In this document: positions 1-7,953 of the stretch, one piece after another
Position numbering within the stretch: position 1 is the stretch's first letter
How the letters are laid out: every line of letters starts with the position of its first letter
Assembly: GCF_049199905.1 (NCBI RefSeq)
Contig: NZ_JBLZPK010000060.1
Location: 124,001-188,000, forward strand
Source of the DNA: Shinella sp032095155
GTDB lineage: Bacteria > Pseudomonadota > Alphaproteobacteria > Rhizobiales > Rhizobiaceae
Length of the DNA stretch: 64,000 bases
Direction of reading: 5' to 3'
The notes under the pieces: generated by a model
Told to the model about the DNA's origin: nothing
Seen by the model: the letters and a program-made list of their open reading frames with translations, nothing else
Database searches by the model: none
Made by a program: the position numbers and the translations under genes

Positions 1-202
1 CCGACAGCGCCAGGATTACGCCGTCCTGCCCGGCATAGAGGCCGGTGGCGAGAAGATTGCGCGAGAGCACGGTGCGCATGGACCGGGCAGCATTGACGAC
101 GGCAGAGGCAAGTCCCGCACCGGACACATCCCCGTGCGATTTCTTCTTCTTGCCCTTCTTGGCGTCCTTGCTGTCCTTGCCGTCCTTGTGCTTCTTGCCC
201 AT
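1..202 (-). CDS. MarR-like transcriptional regulator, N-terminal part (cut by window edge)
   Basis: A reverse-strand frame opens with ATG at 202 and runs off the left edge, giving 67 residues. An AGGAGG ribosome site lies about 7 bases before the start. The first ~22 residues are extremely Lys/Asp/Gly rich (MGKKHKDGKD, then a KKGKKKKS stretch). They are followed by an amphipathic segment with SMRTVLSRNLLATGLYAGQDGVILALS, which resembles the first helices of rhizobial MarR-family regulators. The basic tail could add nonspecific DNA contacts. The gene diverges from the creatininase-family gene at 295. The winged-helix part lies outside the window, so the family call rests only on the N-terminal helices. 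Confidence 0.6.
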   Translation of the reverse strand, partial: MGKKHKDGKDSKDAKKGKKKKSHGDVSGAGLASAVVNAARSMRTVLSRNLLATGLYAGQDGVILALS

Positions 203-294
203 CCATCGCCTCCTGCACCGCCCGCCGATACCTTGCATCGCTGGCCCGGCTCTGTATGACAGAGGAAGAAGGCCGGCGGCAAGGGAGGATCGGT

Positions 295-1098
295 ATGGCG
301 CATACCCAGGCACGCCCCAAGAGGCGATGGGTGGAAAACGACCCCATGCTGACCCCGGAAGACCGCGCGGACTGGATCGCCGTGCTGCCGCTCGGCGCGC
401 ATGAGGGCCACGGCCCGCACCTGCCGCTCGAAACCGACACGCTGATCGCCGAAGGCATCGCGGAACGGCTGGCCGCCGTTCTGCCGGAGCACCTGCCCGT
501 CACATTCCTGCCCGTCGAGCCCTTCGGCTACTCGCCCGAACATCTCGACGTGCCCGGCACGCATTCGCTCCCCTATGGCGACGCAATCGAGCGCTGGCTG
601 CGCATCGCCGGGGACCTCAACCGCTTCGGCATCCGCAAGCTGGTGCTGCTCAATGCCCATGGCGGCAATTCCCCTCTGATGACCATCGTCGCGACGGAAG
701 CGCGCGTGCGCTTCGGCATGCTCGCGATCGCCACCGCCTGGACCCGCTTCGGCCAGCCTGACGGCTGGATTTCCCCGGAGGACAAGGCCATCGACATCCA
801 TGGCGGCGATATCGAAACCTCCGTCATGCTTGCCCTCCACCCCGAACGGGTGGATATGGCGAAGGCCGAACGCTTCGTCTCGCGCCAGACGGAGTTCGCC
901 GCCCGCTTCGCCCATCTGCGCGCCTATGGCCCGCACGCCTTCGGCTGGAAAATGTCCGACCTCAACCCGAAGGGCGTGGCGGGAGACGCCAGTGCCGCCA
1001 CCGCCGAAAAGGGCGAGCAGTTGATCGCGCACGCGCTGCACGGCCTCGTCGGGCTGCTGGAAGATGTCGCGGCTTTCGACGCAAAGACGCTTTTATAG
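295..1098 (+). CDS. Creatininase-family amidohydrolase
   Basis: This 267-residue protein belongs to the creatininase family, cytosolic metal-dependent amide hydrolases that include creatinine amidohydrolase, the riboflavin-pathway enzyme ArfB and mycofactocin MftE. The family metal ligands are visible: LPLGAHEGHGPHLPLETD near residue 40, the NAHGGN motif near residue 125, and a downstream DIHGGDIETSVML segment with the final acidic/His ligands. I chose ATG 295 over ATG 256 because GGGAGGAT lies 6 bases upstream of 295 and the added residues do not look like the family. The substrate cannot be inferred. No mycofactocin or creatine genes are nearby. Confidence 0.85.
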   Translation: MAHTQARPKRRWVENDPMLTPEDRADWIAVLPLGAHEGHGPHLPLETDTLIAEGIAERLAAVLPEHLPVTFLPVEPFGYSPEHLDVPGTHSLPYGDAIERWLRIAGDLNRFGIRKLVLLNAHGGNSPLMTIVATEARVRFGMLAIATAWTRFGQPDGWISPEDKAIDIHGGDIETSVMLALHPERVDMAKAERFVSRQTEFAARFAHLRAYGPHAFGWKMSDLNPKGVAGDASAATAEKGEQLIAHALHGLVGLLEDVAAFDAKTLL

Positions 1099-1189
1099 CC
1101 GCATCCGGCATTTGCGCTGGCCCATCCGATCTCCTATATCAGACCCAACCGGACGCTCGCCAGCGTCCCCGTCCTTGTTCGAGGTTCCC

Positions 1190-2311
1190 ATGACCGAAAC
1201 AGCCCCCGCAAAGCCCATTCCCGTCACCGTTCTCACCGGCTATCTCGGCGCCGGCAAGACGACGCTGCTGAACCGCATCCTCACCGGCAACCACGGTAAG
1301 AAATATGCCGTCATCGTCAACGAGTTCGGCGAGATCGGCATCGACAACGACCTGATCGTCGAGTCGGACGAGGAAATCTACGAAATGAACAACGGCTGCA
1401 TCTGCTGCACCGTACGCGGCGACCTGATCCGCGTCGTGGAAGGCCTGATGCGCCGCCCCGGCCGCTTCGACGCCATCATCGTCGAGACGACAGGCCTTGC
1501 CGATCCGGTGCCGGTCGCCCAGACCTTCTTCATGGACGACGACGTTCGCCAGAAGACTGAACTCGACGCCGTCGTGGCGCTGGTCGATGCAAAACACCTG
1601 CCGCTGCGCCTGAAGGACAGCCGCGAAGCCGAGGACCAGATCGCCTTTGCCGATGTCGTGCTGATCAACAAGACTGACCTCGTCGGCGCCGACGAACTGG
1701 CGAAGATCGAGGCGACGGTGCGCGCCATCAACCCGTCCGCCCGCATCCATCGCACGACCCGCTCGGAAATCGACCTGACCAAAGTTCTCGACCAGGGCGC
1801 GTTCAATCTGGAACGGGCGCTGGAAAACGATCCGCATTTCCTCGACCACGATCACGAAGACCATGTCTGCGGCCCGGATTGCGGCCACGACCATCATCAC
1901 CATGGCCACGATCATGATCACCACCACCATGATCGCGATCATCACGACCACGATCACCACCATGATCATGACCACCACCACGACCACGGCGTCTCGCCGA
2001 TCCATGACGTGACGGTGCAGTCGATCTCGTTGCGCGGCGGCGACATGAACCCGGACCGCTTCTTCCAGTGGATCCAGAAGATCACCCAGACGGAAGGCCC
2101 TAATATCCTGCGCCTGAAGGGCATCATCGCCTTTGCCGGCGATGAGGAGCGGTATGTCGTGCAGGGCGTGCACATGATCGTCGAAGGCGACCACCAGCGC
2201 GCCTGGAAGGACGGCGAGAAGCGCGAAAGCCGCCTCGTCTTCATCGGTCGCGATCTTGATCGCGAGAAGATCGAACGCAGCTTCAAGGCCTGTGAGGCAC
2301 AGAAGAACTGA
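1190..2311 (+). CDS. COG0523/CobW-family GTP-binding metallochaperone with His-rich insert
   Basis: This is a G3E-family P-loop GTPase of 373 residues. Walker A is GYLGAGKTT (residues 17-25), the family metal site is GCICC (69-73), and the guanine-specificity motif is NKTD (160-163). A striking metal-binding stretch at about 220-266 is almost only His and Asp, followed by the CobW C-terminal domain. Known members deliver zinc or cobalt to target enzymes. The His/Asp insert favours Zn, Ni or Co handling, but the metal is inferred. Start ATG 1190 was chosen because homology begins there; the longer frame adds a non-family sequence. The gene overlaps the following WD40 gene by one base, so the two are translationally coupled. 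I saw no Zur-type palindrome upstream. Confidence 0.92.
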   Translation: MTETAPAKPIPVTVLTGYLGAGKTTLLNRILTGNHGKKYAVIVNEFGEIGIDNDLIVESDEEIYEMNNGCICCTVRGDLIRVVEGLMRRPGRFDAIIVETTGLADPVPVAQTFFMDDDVRQKTELDAVVALVDAKHLPLRLKDSREAEDQIAFADVVLINKTDLVGADELAKIEATVRAINPSARIHRTTRSEIDLTKVLDQGAFNLERALENDPHFLDHDHEDHVCGPDCGHDHHHHGHDHDHHHHDRDHHDHDHHHDHDHHHDHGVSPIHDVTVQSISLRGGDMNPDRFFQWIQKITQTEGPNILRLKGIIAFAGDEERYVVQGVHMIVEGDHQRAWKDGEKRESRLVFIGRDLDREKIERSFKACEAQKN

Positions 2312-3300
2312 TGCCGACAGTCGCGCCTCTTGATCTCGACGGCCACGTCATCGCGGCCGCTTTCCTCGGCGACGTGCCGTTCTTCGCCTCCGCCTCCGGC
2401 ACCATCCACCGCCTCGACCATGGCCAGAAGGTCACGGAGGCGCATGACGGGCTGCTGGCCTGCGTGCGCGACGAGGCGAACGATACGCTGATCACGGGCG
2501 GCGAGGACGGCAAGGTGCAGCGGATCGCGGCCGATGGTAACGTGACGCTCATCGCCGAAGTCCCGCGCAAGTGGATCTCCGTCGTGGCACCCGGCCCGCA
2601 GGGCGCGGTCGGCTTTGCGGAGGGCCGCACGGCGCGCGTGCGCCTCGCCGACGGCACGATCAAGGAATTCACCGAAAGCCGTTCGGTGGAAGGCATCGCC
2701 TTTGCGCCGAAGGGACTGCGCCTCGGCATCGCCCGCTATAACGGCGTCTCGCTGCATTGGGTGGCGATGGCCGGCCAGCCGGTCGATCTCGAATGGAAGG
2801 GCGCCCATACCGGCGTCACCTTCTCGCCCGACGGCCGCTTCGTCGTGACCAGCATGCAGGAAAACGCCCTGCACGGCTGGAAGCTCGACACCAAGGTAGG
2901 CGCCGATACACGCCACATGCGCATGACCGGCTATCCCGCCAAGGTGAAGTCGCTCTCCTGGTCCGCCAAGGGCAAGTGGCTTGCCTCTTCGGGTGCGCCG
3001 GCCGCCATTGTCTGGCCCTTCTCGGCCAAGGACGGCCCGATGGGCAAGCCGCCGCTGGAACTCGGCACCCGCGCTGACGTGATGGTCACGGCCGTCGCCT
3101 GCCACCCGGCGGAAGAGGTCGTCGCCATCGGCTATTCCGACGGCATGGTGCTCGCCGCGCGTTTTGCCGACAGCCGCGAAGTGTTGCTGCGCCGCCCCGG
3201 CAAGGGCGCCATTACCTCCATGGCCTGGAGCAGGAGCGGCAAGCTCATAGCCTTTGCCAGCGACGCCGGTGATTGCGGTGTGATCGACATCGCCGGATAA
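2311..3300 (+). CDS. WD40-repeat protein coupled to the CobW-type GTPase
   Basis: This 329-residue protein has repeated blade-like segments ending in hydrophobic/aromatic patterns, such as GLLACVRDEANDTLITGGEDGKVQRI, GVTFSPDGRFVVTSMQENALHGW and SLSWSAKGKWLASSGAPAAIVW. These indicate a cytosolic beta-propeller of about seven WD40-like blades with no enzymatic motif and no signal peptide. The ATG overlaps the TGA of the CobW-type gene (TGATG), so the two are translated together and probably interact. A scaffold or docking role in metal delivery is inference from this coupling only. Confidence 0.82.
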   Translation: MPTVAPLDLDGHVIAAAFLGDVPFFASASGTIHRLDHGQKVTEAHDGLLACVRDEANDTLITGGEDGKVQRIAADGNVTLIAEVPRKWISVVAPGPQGAVGFAEGRTARVRLADGTIKEFTESRSVEGIAFAPKGLRLGIARYNGVSLHWVAMAGQPVDLEWKGAHTGVTFSPDGRFVVTSMQENALHGWKLDTKVGADTRHMRMTGYPAKVKSLSWSAKGKWLASSGAPAAIVWPFSAKDGPMGKPPLELGTRADVMVTAVACHPAEEVVAIGYSDGMVLAARFADSREVLLRRPGKGAITSMAWSRSGKLIAFASDAGDCGVIDIAG

Positions 3301-3325
3301 TGCCGCCTTCCTACAGGAGGATGCT

Positions 3326-3721
3326 ATGGTTTCGTCGATCACGCCGTTCCTGATGTTCGAAGGTCGCGCCGAGGAGGCGATGACCTTCTATATCGGCCTT
3401 TTCCCCGACAGCCGCGTTGAAGACATTCAGCACTACGGACCGGGCGAGGACGGCAAGGAGGGCTCCGTCTTCCGTGCCCGCTTCAGCCTTGGCCGCCAGT
3501 CGGTGATGTGCATCGACAGCCCGGCCGCCCACGGCTTCACCTTCACGCCATCCTTTTCCTTCTTCGTCGAATGCGAGTCGGAAACCCGCCTCCGGGAGCT
3601 GCACGCGGCACTCGGTGCTGACGGCACGGACCTGATGCCGGTCGATAACTACGGTTTCAGCCGCCTTTTCACCTGGGTACAGGATCGCTTCGGCATCTCC
3701 TGGCAGCTGAACCTGGAATAG
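3326..3721 (+). CDS. VOC-superfamily PhnB-like protein
   Basis: This 131-residue single-domain protein has the PhnB/3-demethylubiquinone-methyltransferase-like VOC fold: ITPFLMFEGRAEEAMTFYIGLFP at the N terminus, then VFRARFSLGRQSVMCIDSP, and GFSRLFTWVQDRFGISWQL at the C terminus. Members of this clade are mostly of unknown reaction and lack some glyoxalase metal ligands. The start is well supported by AGGAGG 6 bases upstream. It lies 25 bases after the WD40 gene and could be read through from it. A hairpin follows at 3727. Confidence 0.82.
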   Translation: MVSSITPFLMFEGRAEEAMTFYIGLFPDSRVEDIQHYGPGEDGKEGSVFRARFSLGRQSVMCIDSPAAHGFTFTPSFSFFVECESETRLRELHAALGADGTDLMPVDNYGFSRLFTWVQDRFGISWQLNLE

Positions 3722-3726
3722 AATAA

Positions 3727-3753
3727 GCCCGGAAGAGACAAGCTCCTCCGGGC
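3727..3753. terminator. Hairpin terminator between convergent genes
   Basis: A 7-bp perfect stem (GCCCGGA / TCCGGGC) with a 13-base loop starts 5 bases after the VOC stop codon and also faces the convergent secreted-protein gene. There is no long T-run, so efficiency is uncertain. Confidence 0.5.
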
Positions 3754-3783
3754 CCACCGACCGCAAGGGCGGGGATGGTGCGG

Positions 3784-4086
3784 TCAGTGATTGCGCTTCT
3801 TGCAGCCGCAGTCGCCGCCGCCGCCGCTGAGAATGCCCAGCACATTGCCGTTCAGCACGCCCGACAGGGTGCCGTTCAGGTTGTTGTTGAGAACGCCGTT
3901 CAGGATGCTGTTGCCGTCGTTGTCGCTGAGGACATTGCCGACACCGACGCCGACACTGGGGGCAATGACGATACCGCCGGTCTTGTTGCCGAGAATGCCG
4001 AGGCCGAGCAGGCCGCCGGCCGATGCCTGGCCAGCGCCGGCGAGAGCAATGACGGTAGCGATTGCAATGATGCGGGTCTTGTTCAT
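3784..4086 (-). CDS. Small secreted Gly/Asn/Leu-rich repeat protein
   Basis: This is a 100-residue precursor. A Sec signal peptide (MNKTRIIAIATVIALAGAGQASA) has an ASA/GG cleavage site near residue 23. The mature part is almost free of charge and carries short imperfect repeats of the form NGVLNNNLNGTLSGVLNGNVLGILSG. It ends in GGGGDCGCKKRNH with two cysteines. Regularly spaced Asn/Gly with Leu/Val is typical of beta-solenoid or amyloid-like stacking, but no curlin consensus is present. ATG 4086 is preferred over ATG 4125 because it has GGAGAGAG upstream and begins the signal peptide. It diverges from the outer-membrane barrel gene at 4336. Function is not known. Confidence 0.75.
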   Translation of the reverse strand: MNKTRIIAIATVIALAGAGQASAGGLLGLGILGNKTGGIVIAPSVGVGVGNVLSDNDGNSILNGVLNNNLNGTLSGVLNGNVLGILSGGGGDCGCKKRNH

Positions 4087-4335
4087 GATCTCTCTCCTTC
4101 GGTTGTGCACCTCATTGGTACGCAATCAAAGGTAATATAAGCTGCGATTTACACAACCGGATTTGCCAGTCATAGCAAAGAGTTAACCATAACAAGGACA
4201 AGTTTAACGAATCCTGACCGAGTACAACTTTTAGTACGCTAAATTGCAATAACGGCGCGAATATCAACCATTGAGAGAATTTTTAACCATGCAACCTTAG
4301 GATTCTGTTCCATTAACGGACAGGGACAGTTTTCG
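4087..4335. promoter_or_regulatory. AT-rich divergent promoter region with repeated TTAACCAT
   Basis: This 249-base region separates the secreted repeat protein from the beta-barrel gene and is clearly AT-richer than its surroundings. The octamer TTAACCAT occurs at 4183-4190 and 4283-4290, with a variant TCAACCAT at 4264-4271. No open frame of note is present. The repeats may be regulator sites, but none matches a consensus I can name. Confidence 0.35.
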
Positions 4336-5499
4336 ATGCGTTCTCTTCAAGGCCTGGTCTACGCGGCAATCCTGCTGGTTCAGCACAACTCCGCGATTGC
4401 CGATTCAACTTTTGATTACAGCATCGGGAGTGGCTGGACCTCAAATGTTTTTAAGGATCCGACGACGCTTTCGGCCGCTTTCGGCGAGGCGAAGGTGGCG
4501 TTGCGGGGATCGCTCGCCCTGGAGGAAACCCAACTCGCCTATGGACTTGCGGCAAGCGTGCAACGCGTGGCCAGATATCCCTTCGCCAGCCAGAGCACGG
4601 CAGGGGTAGAGCTCGGCCTCACCAGGGACATCGGCGAGGCCATCAAGCTGACCCTGAAGGGCGGCATCGAGCATCGGCGCTCCGGCGATATCTTTCTTGC
4701 CTTGCCGGGTCTGCTGATCGGCTACCGCAAAGCCGATATCGCGGCCGCGGGAAGTGTCGGCGTCATCGTCGCGCACAATGGCGGCAAGAGCCATCTCACC
4801 GCCTCGCTCTCCAGCCTGGACCGGGGCCGTGCGCATTTCACGCTGGCGGGCCTGCGGCCCACGCAGCTCGAAGCCGGTAATCGGCTCTATGATCTGACCG
4901 CAGGCCATATCCGCCCCCTCCTGGGTGGCGAGGTGGGGGCGACGCTGCAATACCGCACCAACCATATCGATCGGGCCGAACAAAAGACCTTCGGGCGGTT
5001 TCCCGCCGAGACGCTGCGCGGCTCGCTCGCCTATGGCCGTGTCTTCGGAAATCTCACGCTGCTGGCGGAGGCGGGCGTGGTCGGGGTCGCAAGCCCCGAT
5101 CTCGGCAAGAGCGTGCAGCGCCTGCGCCCCTTCCTGAAGGGCGAGGCCGCATGGCAGTTGCCGCGCGAAGCCATTCTAAAGGCGAAAGTCGGGCGCGACA
5201 TCCAGCTCGCCGATATCGACGACGCATTGGGCGAGGATGTGCGCACGATCGGCCTGTCGCTGGAAAAAGCGCTGACGGAAAAGCTGAAACTGACGCTGGC
5301 CTATGAACAGGCCTATAGCGATTGGCTCTATTTCGACTATCGCACGCGCACGAAAACCGCGTCGGCGACGCTCGCTTATACGCTGAGCAAGGGCGCGACG
5401 CTGGTGCTGGAATACAGCCGCCTCGCGCGCCGCGAAAACGACAAGGCCGCCAACTTCACGGTCGACGGCCTTGCGGCGCGGATGACGGGCTCGTTCTGA
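4336..5499 (+). CDS. Putative outer-membrane beta-barrel protein
   Basis: This 387-residue protein has a signal peptide (MRSLQGLVYAAILLVQHNSAIA, cleavage after about residue 22). Many alternating-residue strands follow, ending in a terminal Phe (RMTGSF), the usual last residue of bacterial outer-membrane barrels. Strand-like segments such as KLKLTLAYEQAYSDWLYFDYRTRTKTASATLAYTL support a barrel of the BBP2-like type (Pfam class OMP_b-brl_2) seen near surface polysaccharide or appendage genes. It diverges from the small secreted repeat protein, so it may export, anchor or sense that protein, though this is inference. Its substrate is unknown. Confidence 0.7.
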   Translation: MRSLQGLVYAAILLVQHNSAIADSTFDYSIGSGWTSNVFKDPTTLSAAFGEAKVALRGSLALEETQLAYGLAASVQRVARYPFASQSTAGVELGLTRDIGEAIKLTLKGGIEHRRSGDIFLALPGLLIGYRKADIAAAGSVGVIVAHNGGKSHLTASLSSLDRGRAHFTLAGLRPTQLEAGNRLYDLTAGHIRPLLGGEVGATLQYRTNHIDRAEQKTFGRFPAETLRGSLAYGRVFGNLTLLAEAGVVGVASPDLGKSVQRLRPFLKGEAAWQLPREAILKAKVGRDIQLADIDDALGEDVRTIGLSLEKALTEKLKLTLAYEQAYSDWLYFDYRTRTKTASATLAYTLSKGATLVLEYSRLARRENDKAANFTVDGLAARMTGSF

Positions 5500-5503
5500 C
5501 GGC

Positions 5504-5950
5504 TCACCATTCCAGTTCAAGATGCGGCCGCCCGTCGGACGTTTTTGCCGCTGTCCGCCCCGTCTCGTCGACGGTGCAGTTCACGCGCTGGCGGAAGGCG
5601 GAGAAACTGTCGAAGGTCACCACGTCCACCGGCTCGTCGAAATGCAGGGTCATGCGGTAGAGACCGGGCTGGCTCGTCAGCGCCTGCACGCCGAGCACCG
5701 TCGCATCGAAGGGCTGGCCGAGATAGTGGCCGCGGACCCGCGAGCCGAGCATCCACGGATTGAACGGCGGCCGGTTTCCGGTGGCCGCATGCAACGTGTT
5801 CCAGTCGCGAAAGCCGTATTGCGCGGCGATCAGCTCCAGTGCGCGGGAATGAGAAATCGCTTCGCCATCGGCGGCAAAACGCGCGCGCAGACGCTTCGCC
5901 TGGTCTTTCAGGGCATCGAGGGATGGAAGGGGCGTCGATGTCGGACGCAT
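5504..5950 (-). CDS. Glyoxalase-related protein
   Basis: This 148-residue cytosolic protein starts with a helical segment, SLDALKDQAKRLRARFAADG, followed by ISHSRALELIAAQYGFRDWNTLHAA. This N-terminal module is characteristic of proteins annotated as glyoxalase superfamily in rhizobia. A short beta-rich C-terminal half follows (VRGHYLGQPFDATVLGVQAL to HLELEW). No catalytic metal ligands are obvious. ATG 5950 is chosen over the upstream start at 6013 because GGAG lies 7 bases before it and the extra residues are non-family. It ends 4 bases from the convergent barrel gene. Biochemical role unknown. Confidence 0.72.
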   Translation of the reverse strand: MRPTSTPLPSLDALKDQAKRLRARFAADGEAISHSRALELIAAQYGFRDWNTLHAATGNRPPFNPWMLGSRVRGHYLGQPFDATVLGVQALTSQPGLYRMTLHFDEPVDVVTFDSFSAFRQRVNCTVDETGRTAAKTSDGRPHLELEW

Positions 5951-6138
5951 GTCGGGACTCCAGTCGTTGCATGCGTCATTTCGGAGGGAGCCCGCATTGC
6001 CACCGGTTCGCATGCATGAAGCTGGAAGACCGATTGTCTGAAACGAGAGACTTCACCAAGCTTGCGCTCGCGGACGGCGGGGGCTCTCACCCTGCCGTCC
6101 CGATAGCGCACCTTCGCCTTGAAGTCAAACCGGCGCCG

Positions 6139-6726
6139 TCAGGCCGCCTTGCGCAGATCCGCGGCAAGGCGCCGGCCGCTCGCGACGAGCATGCCGGCCG
6201 CACCGGAAAGCCAGCCGTCCTGCAACTCCAGCGCCAGGAACCGGCGGCGCTCGAAGGGGCCGGGCATGACGAGGTGCTGCGCCTTGTCGGCAAAGAAGCC
6301 GAAGCGCTCGTAATATTCCGGATCGCCGACCAGCAGCACGGCACCGTGACCACGGTCGCGCGCCTCGGTGATGGCAGCCCGCACCAGCGCGCCGCCAATG
6401 CCCTTGCCTTCATGCTGGCAATCGACGGCGAGCGGGCCGAGCAGCAGCGCGGACACGGCATTGCCGTCGGAATCGACGCCGGCCTCGACATTCCACAGCC
6501 GCACCGTGCCGATGACATGGCCATCCGGATCACGCGCGACCAGCGCCAGGCCTTCGGCCGGCAGGCGGCCGCGACGGATCTTTTCCGACGACTTGCGGAA
6601 GCGGGCCTCACCCATGACGCGGTCGAGCAGGCGCTCGCGCGCGACGACATCGCCGGCATTTTCCTGGTCGATGGTGAAAGTGGCATGCGCGAAGAACGCG
6701 CGGACAGAATCAAGAACAGTGGCCAT
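6139..6726 (-). CDS. GNAT-family N-acetyltransferase (YhbS-like)
   Basis: This 195-residue GNAT protein carries the acetyl-CoA binding signature: LLLGPLAVDCQHEGKGIGGALVRAAI, matching the Q/RxxGxG/A motif, followed by VLLVGDPEYYERFGF as in the YhbS subgroup. The start at ATG 6726 has GGGAGG 7 bases upstream; the 6747 alternative has none. It lies about 94 bases downstream of the decarboxylase gene on the same strand, with a strong hairpin between, so it is probably a separate unit. The acceptor is unknown. Polyamine acetylation is only a context-based possibility. Confidence 0.85.
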   Translation of the reverse strand: MATVLDSVRAFFAHATFTIDQENAGDVVARERLLDRVMGEARFRKSSEKIRRGRLPAEGLALVARDPDGHVIGTVRLWNVEAGVDSDGNAVSALLLGPLAVDCQHEGKGIGGALVRAAITEARDRGHGAVLLVGDPEYYERFGFFADKAQHLVMPGPFERRRFLALELQDGWLSGAAGMLVASGRRLAADLRKAA

Positions 6727-6785
6727 CTCTGGGCCTCCCGTGCTCAAAACCGATTCAAACGGTGTCTGGAACGAATTGTGAAGCT

Positions 6786-6812
6786 GGCGCTCCCGCGCGA
6801 AACGGGAGCGCC
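6786..6812 (-). terminator. Strong GC hairpin after the decarboxylase gene
   Basis: A perfect 10-bp inverted repeat (GGCGCTCCCG / CGGGAGCGCC) with a 7-base loop begins 8 bases after the decarboxylase stop codon. The following bases on the minus strand have only a weak T-run. Confidence 0.65.
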
Positions 6813-6819
6813 GACAGGC

Positions 6820-7953
6820 TTAGATGACGTAGGCCTTGAGCGGCTCGAAGCCGTTGAAGGCGACGGCCGAATAGGTCGTCGTGTAGGCGCCGGTGCCCTC
6901 TATCAGAACCTCGTCGCCGATCGAAAGCGAGACCGGCAGCGGATACATGTTCTTCTCGTACATCACGTCGGCCGAATCGCAGGTCGGGCCGGCGAGCACG
7001 CAGGGCTCCATTTCGTCTGCATCGCGCGCGGTGCGGATCGGGTAACGGATCGCCTCGTCCATGGTTTCGGCGAGACCGCCAAACTTGCCGATGTCGAGGA
7101 AGACCCAGCGATGGTTGTCGTTGTCGGACTTCTTCGAGACGAGAACGACTTCCGCCTTGATGACACCCGCATTGCCGACCATGCCGCGGCCCGGCTCGAT
7201 GATGGTTTCCGGGATCTGGTTGCCGAAGTGCTTCTTCAGCGCGCCGAAGATCGCCTTGCCATAGGCTTCCGCCGAGGGCACGTCGCGCAGGTACTTCGTC
7301 GGGAAGCCGCCGCCCATATTGACCATCTTGAGCTCGATGCCCTGCTTCTTCAGCTGCACGAAGACGCGCTTGGCATCGGCAAGCGCCGAATCCCAGGCAT
7401 CGACCTTCGTCATCTGCGAGCCGACATGGAACGACACGCCATAGGAGACGAGACCGTTCTGGTGGGCGTAAACGAGCACATCGACGGCCATCTGCGGCAC
7501 GCAGCCGAACTTGCGCGACAGCGGCCATTCGGCCCCTTCGCCATCCGTCAGGACGCGGCAGAACACGCGGGCACCCGGAGCGGCACGCGAAATCTTCTCG
7601 ACTTCCTCATGGCTGTCGACGGCGAAGAGCGAAACACCGAGCGCATGCGCCTTGGCGACGTCGCGTTCCTTCTTGATCGTGTTGCCGAAGGAGATACGGC
7701 TCGGGGTGGCACCGGCATCGAGCGCCATTTCGATTTCGGCGACGGACGCGCAATCGAAATTGGAGCCCATGGAGGCGAGCAGGCGCAGGACTTCCGGCGC
7801 CGGGTTGGCCTTGACGGCATAGTAGATCGAGCTGTCGGGCAGCGCGTGGCGGAACGCCTTGAAATTGTCGCGCACGACATCGAGGTCGACCACGAGGCAC
7901 GGGCCGTCGGGACGTCGGGTGTTCAGGAAGTCGATAATACGTGCAGAAGCCAT
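6820..7953 (-). CDS. odc: Lysine/ornithine decarboxylase (group IV, PLP-dependent)
   Basis: This 377-residue fold-III decarboxylase converts ornithine to putrescine and, in characterised alphaproteobacterial relatives, also lysine to cadaverine. The PLP-lysine motif is YYAVKANPAPEVL (near residue 45). The PLP phosphate site is in MVNMGGGFPTKYL, an EPGRGMVG motif is present, and the active-site Cys motif is GPTCDSADV. It lacks the CoA-domain extensions of the large inducible enzymes, as expected for the eukaryote-like group. ATG 7953 is chosen because homology begins with ARIIDFL and GGGGA lies about 9 bases upstream; ATG 7968 is possible. A structured leader of about 450 nt precedes it (separate entry). 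Confidence 0.93.
   Translation of the reverse strand: MASARIIDFLNTRRPDGPCLVVDLDVVRDNFKAFRHALPDSSIYYAVKANPAPEVLRLLASMGSNFDCASVAEIEMALDAGATPSRISFGNTIKKERDVAKAHALGVSLFAVDSHEEVEKISRAAPGARVFCRVLTDGEGAEWPLSRKFGCVPQMAVDVLVYAHQNGLVSYGVSFHVGSQMTKVDAWDSALADAKRVFVQLKKQGIELKMVNMGGGFPTKYLRDVPSAEAYGKAIFGALKKHFGNQIPETIIEPGRGMVGNAGVIKAEVVLVSKKSDNDNHRWVFLDIGKFGGLAETMDEAIRYPIRTARDADEMEPCVLAGPTCDSADVMYEKNMYPLPVSLSIGDEVLIEGTGAYTTTYSAVAFNGFEPLKAYVI

Noticed and set aside
1099..1189. Possible Zur box upstream of the CobW-type gene.
   Set aside because: No palindrome with the ATAACAT-type half-sites is present.
1139..2194. A minus-strand frame rich in Val/Met/Ile opposite the CobW gene, resembling a membrane protein.
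   Set aside because: The hydrophobic run is simply the complement of the His/Asp codon stretch of the CobW-type gene.
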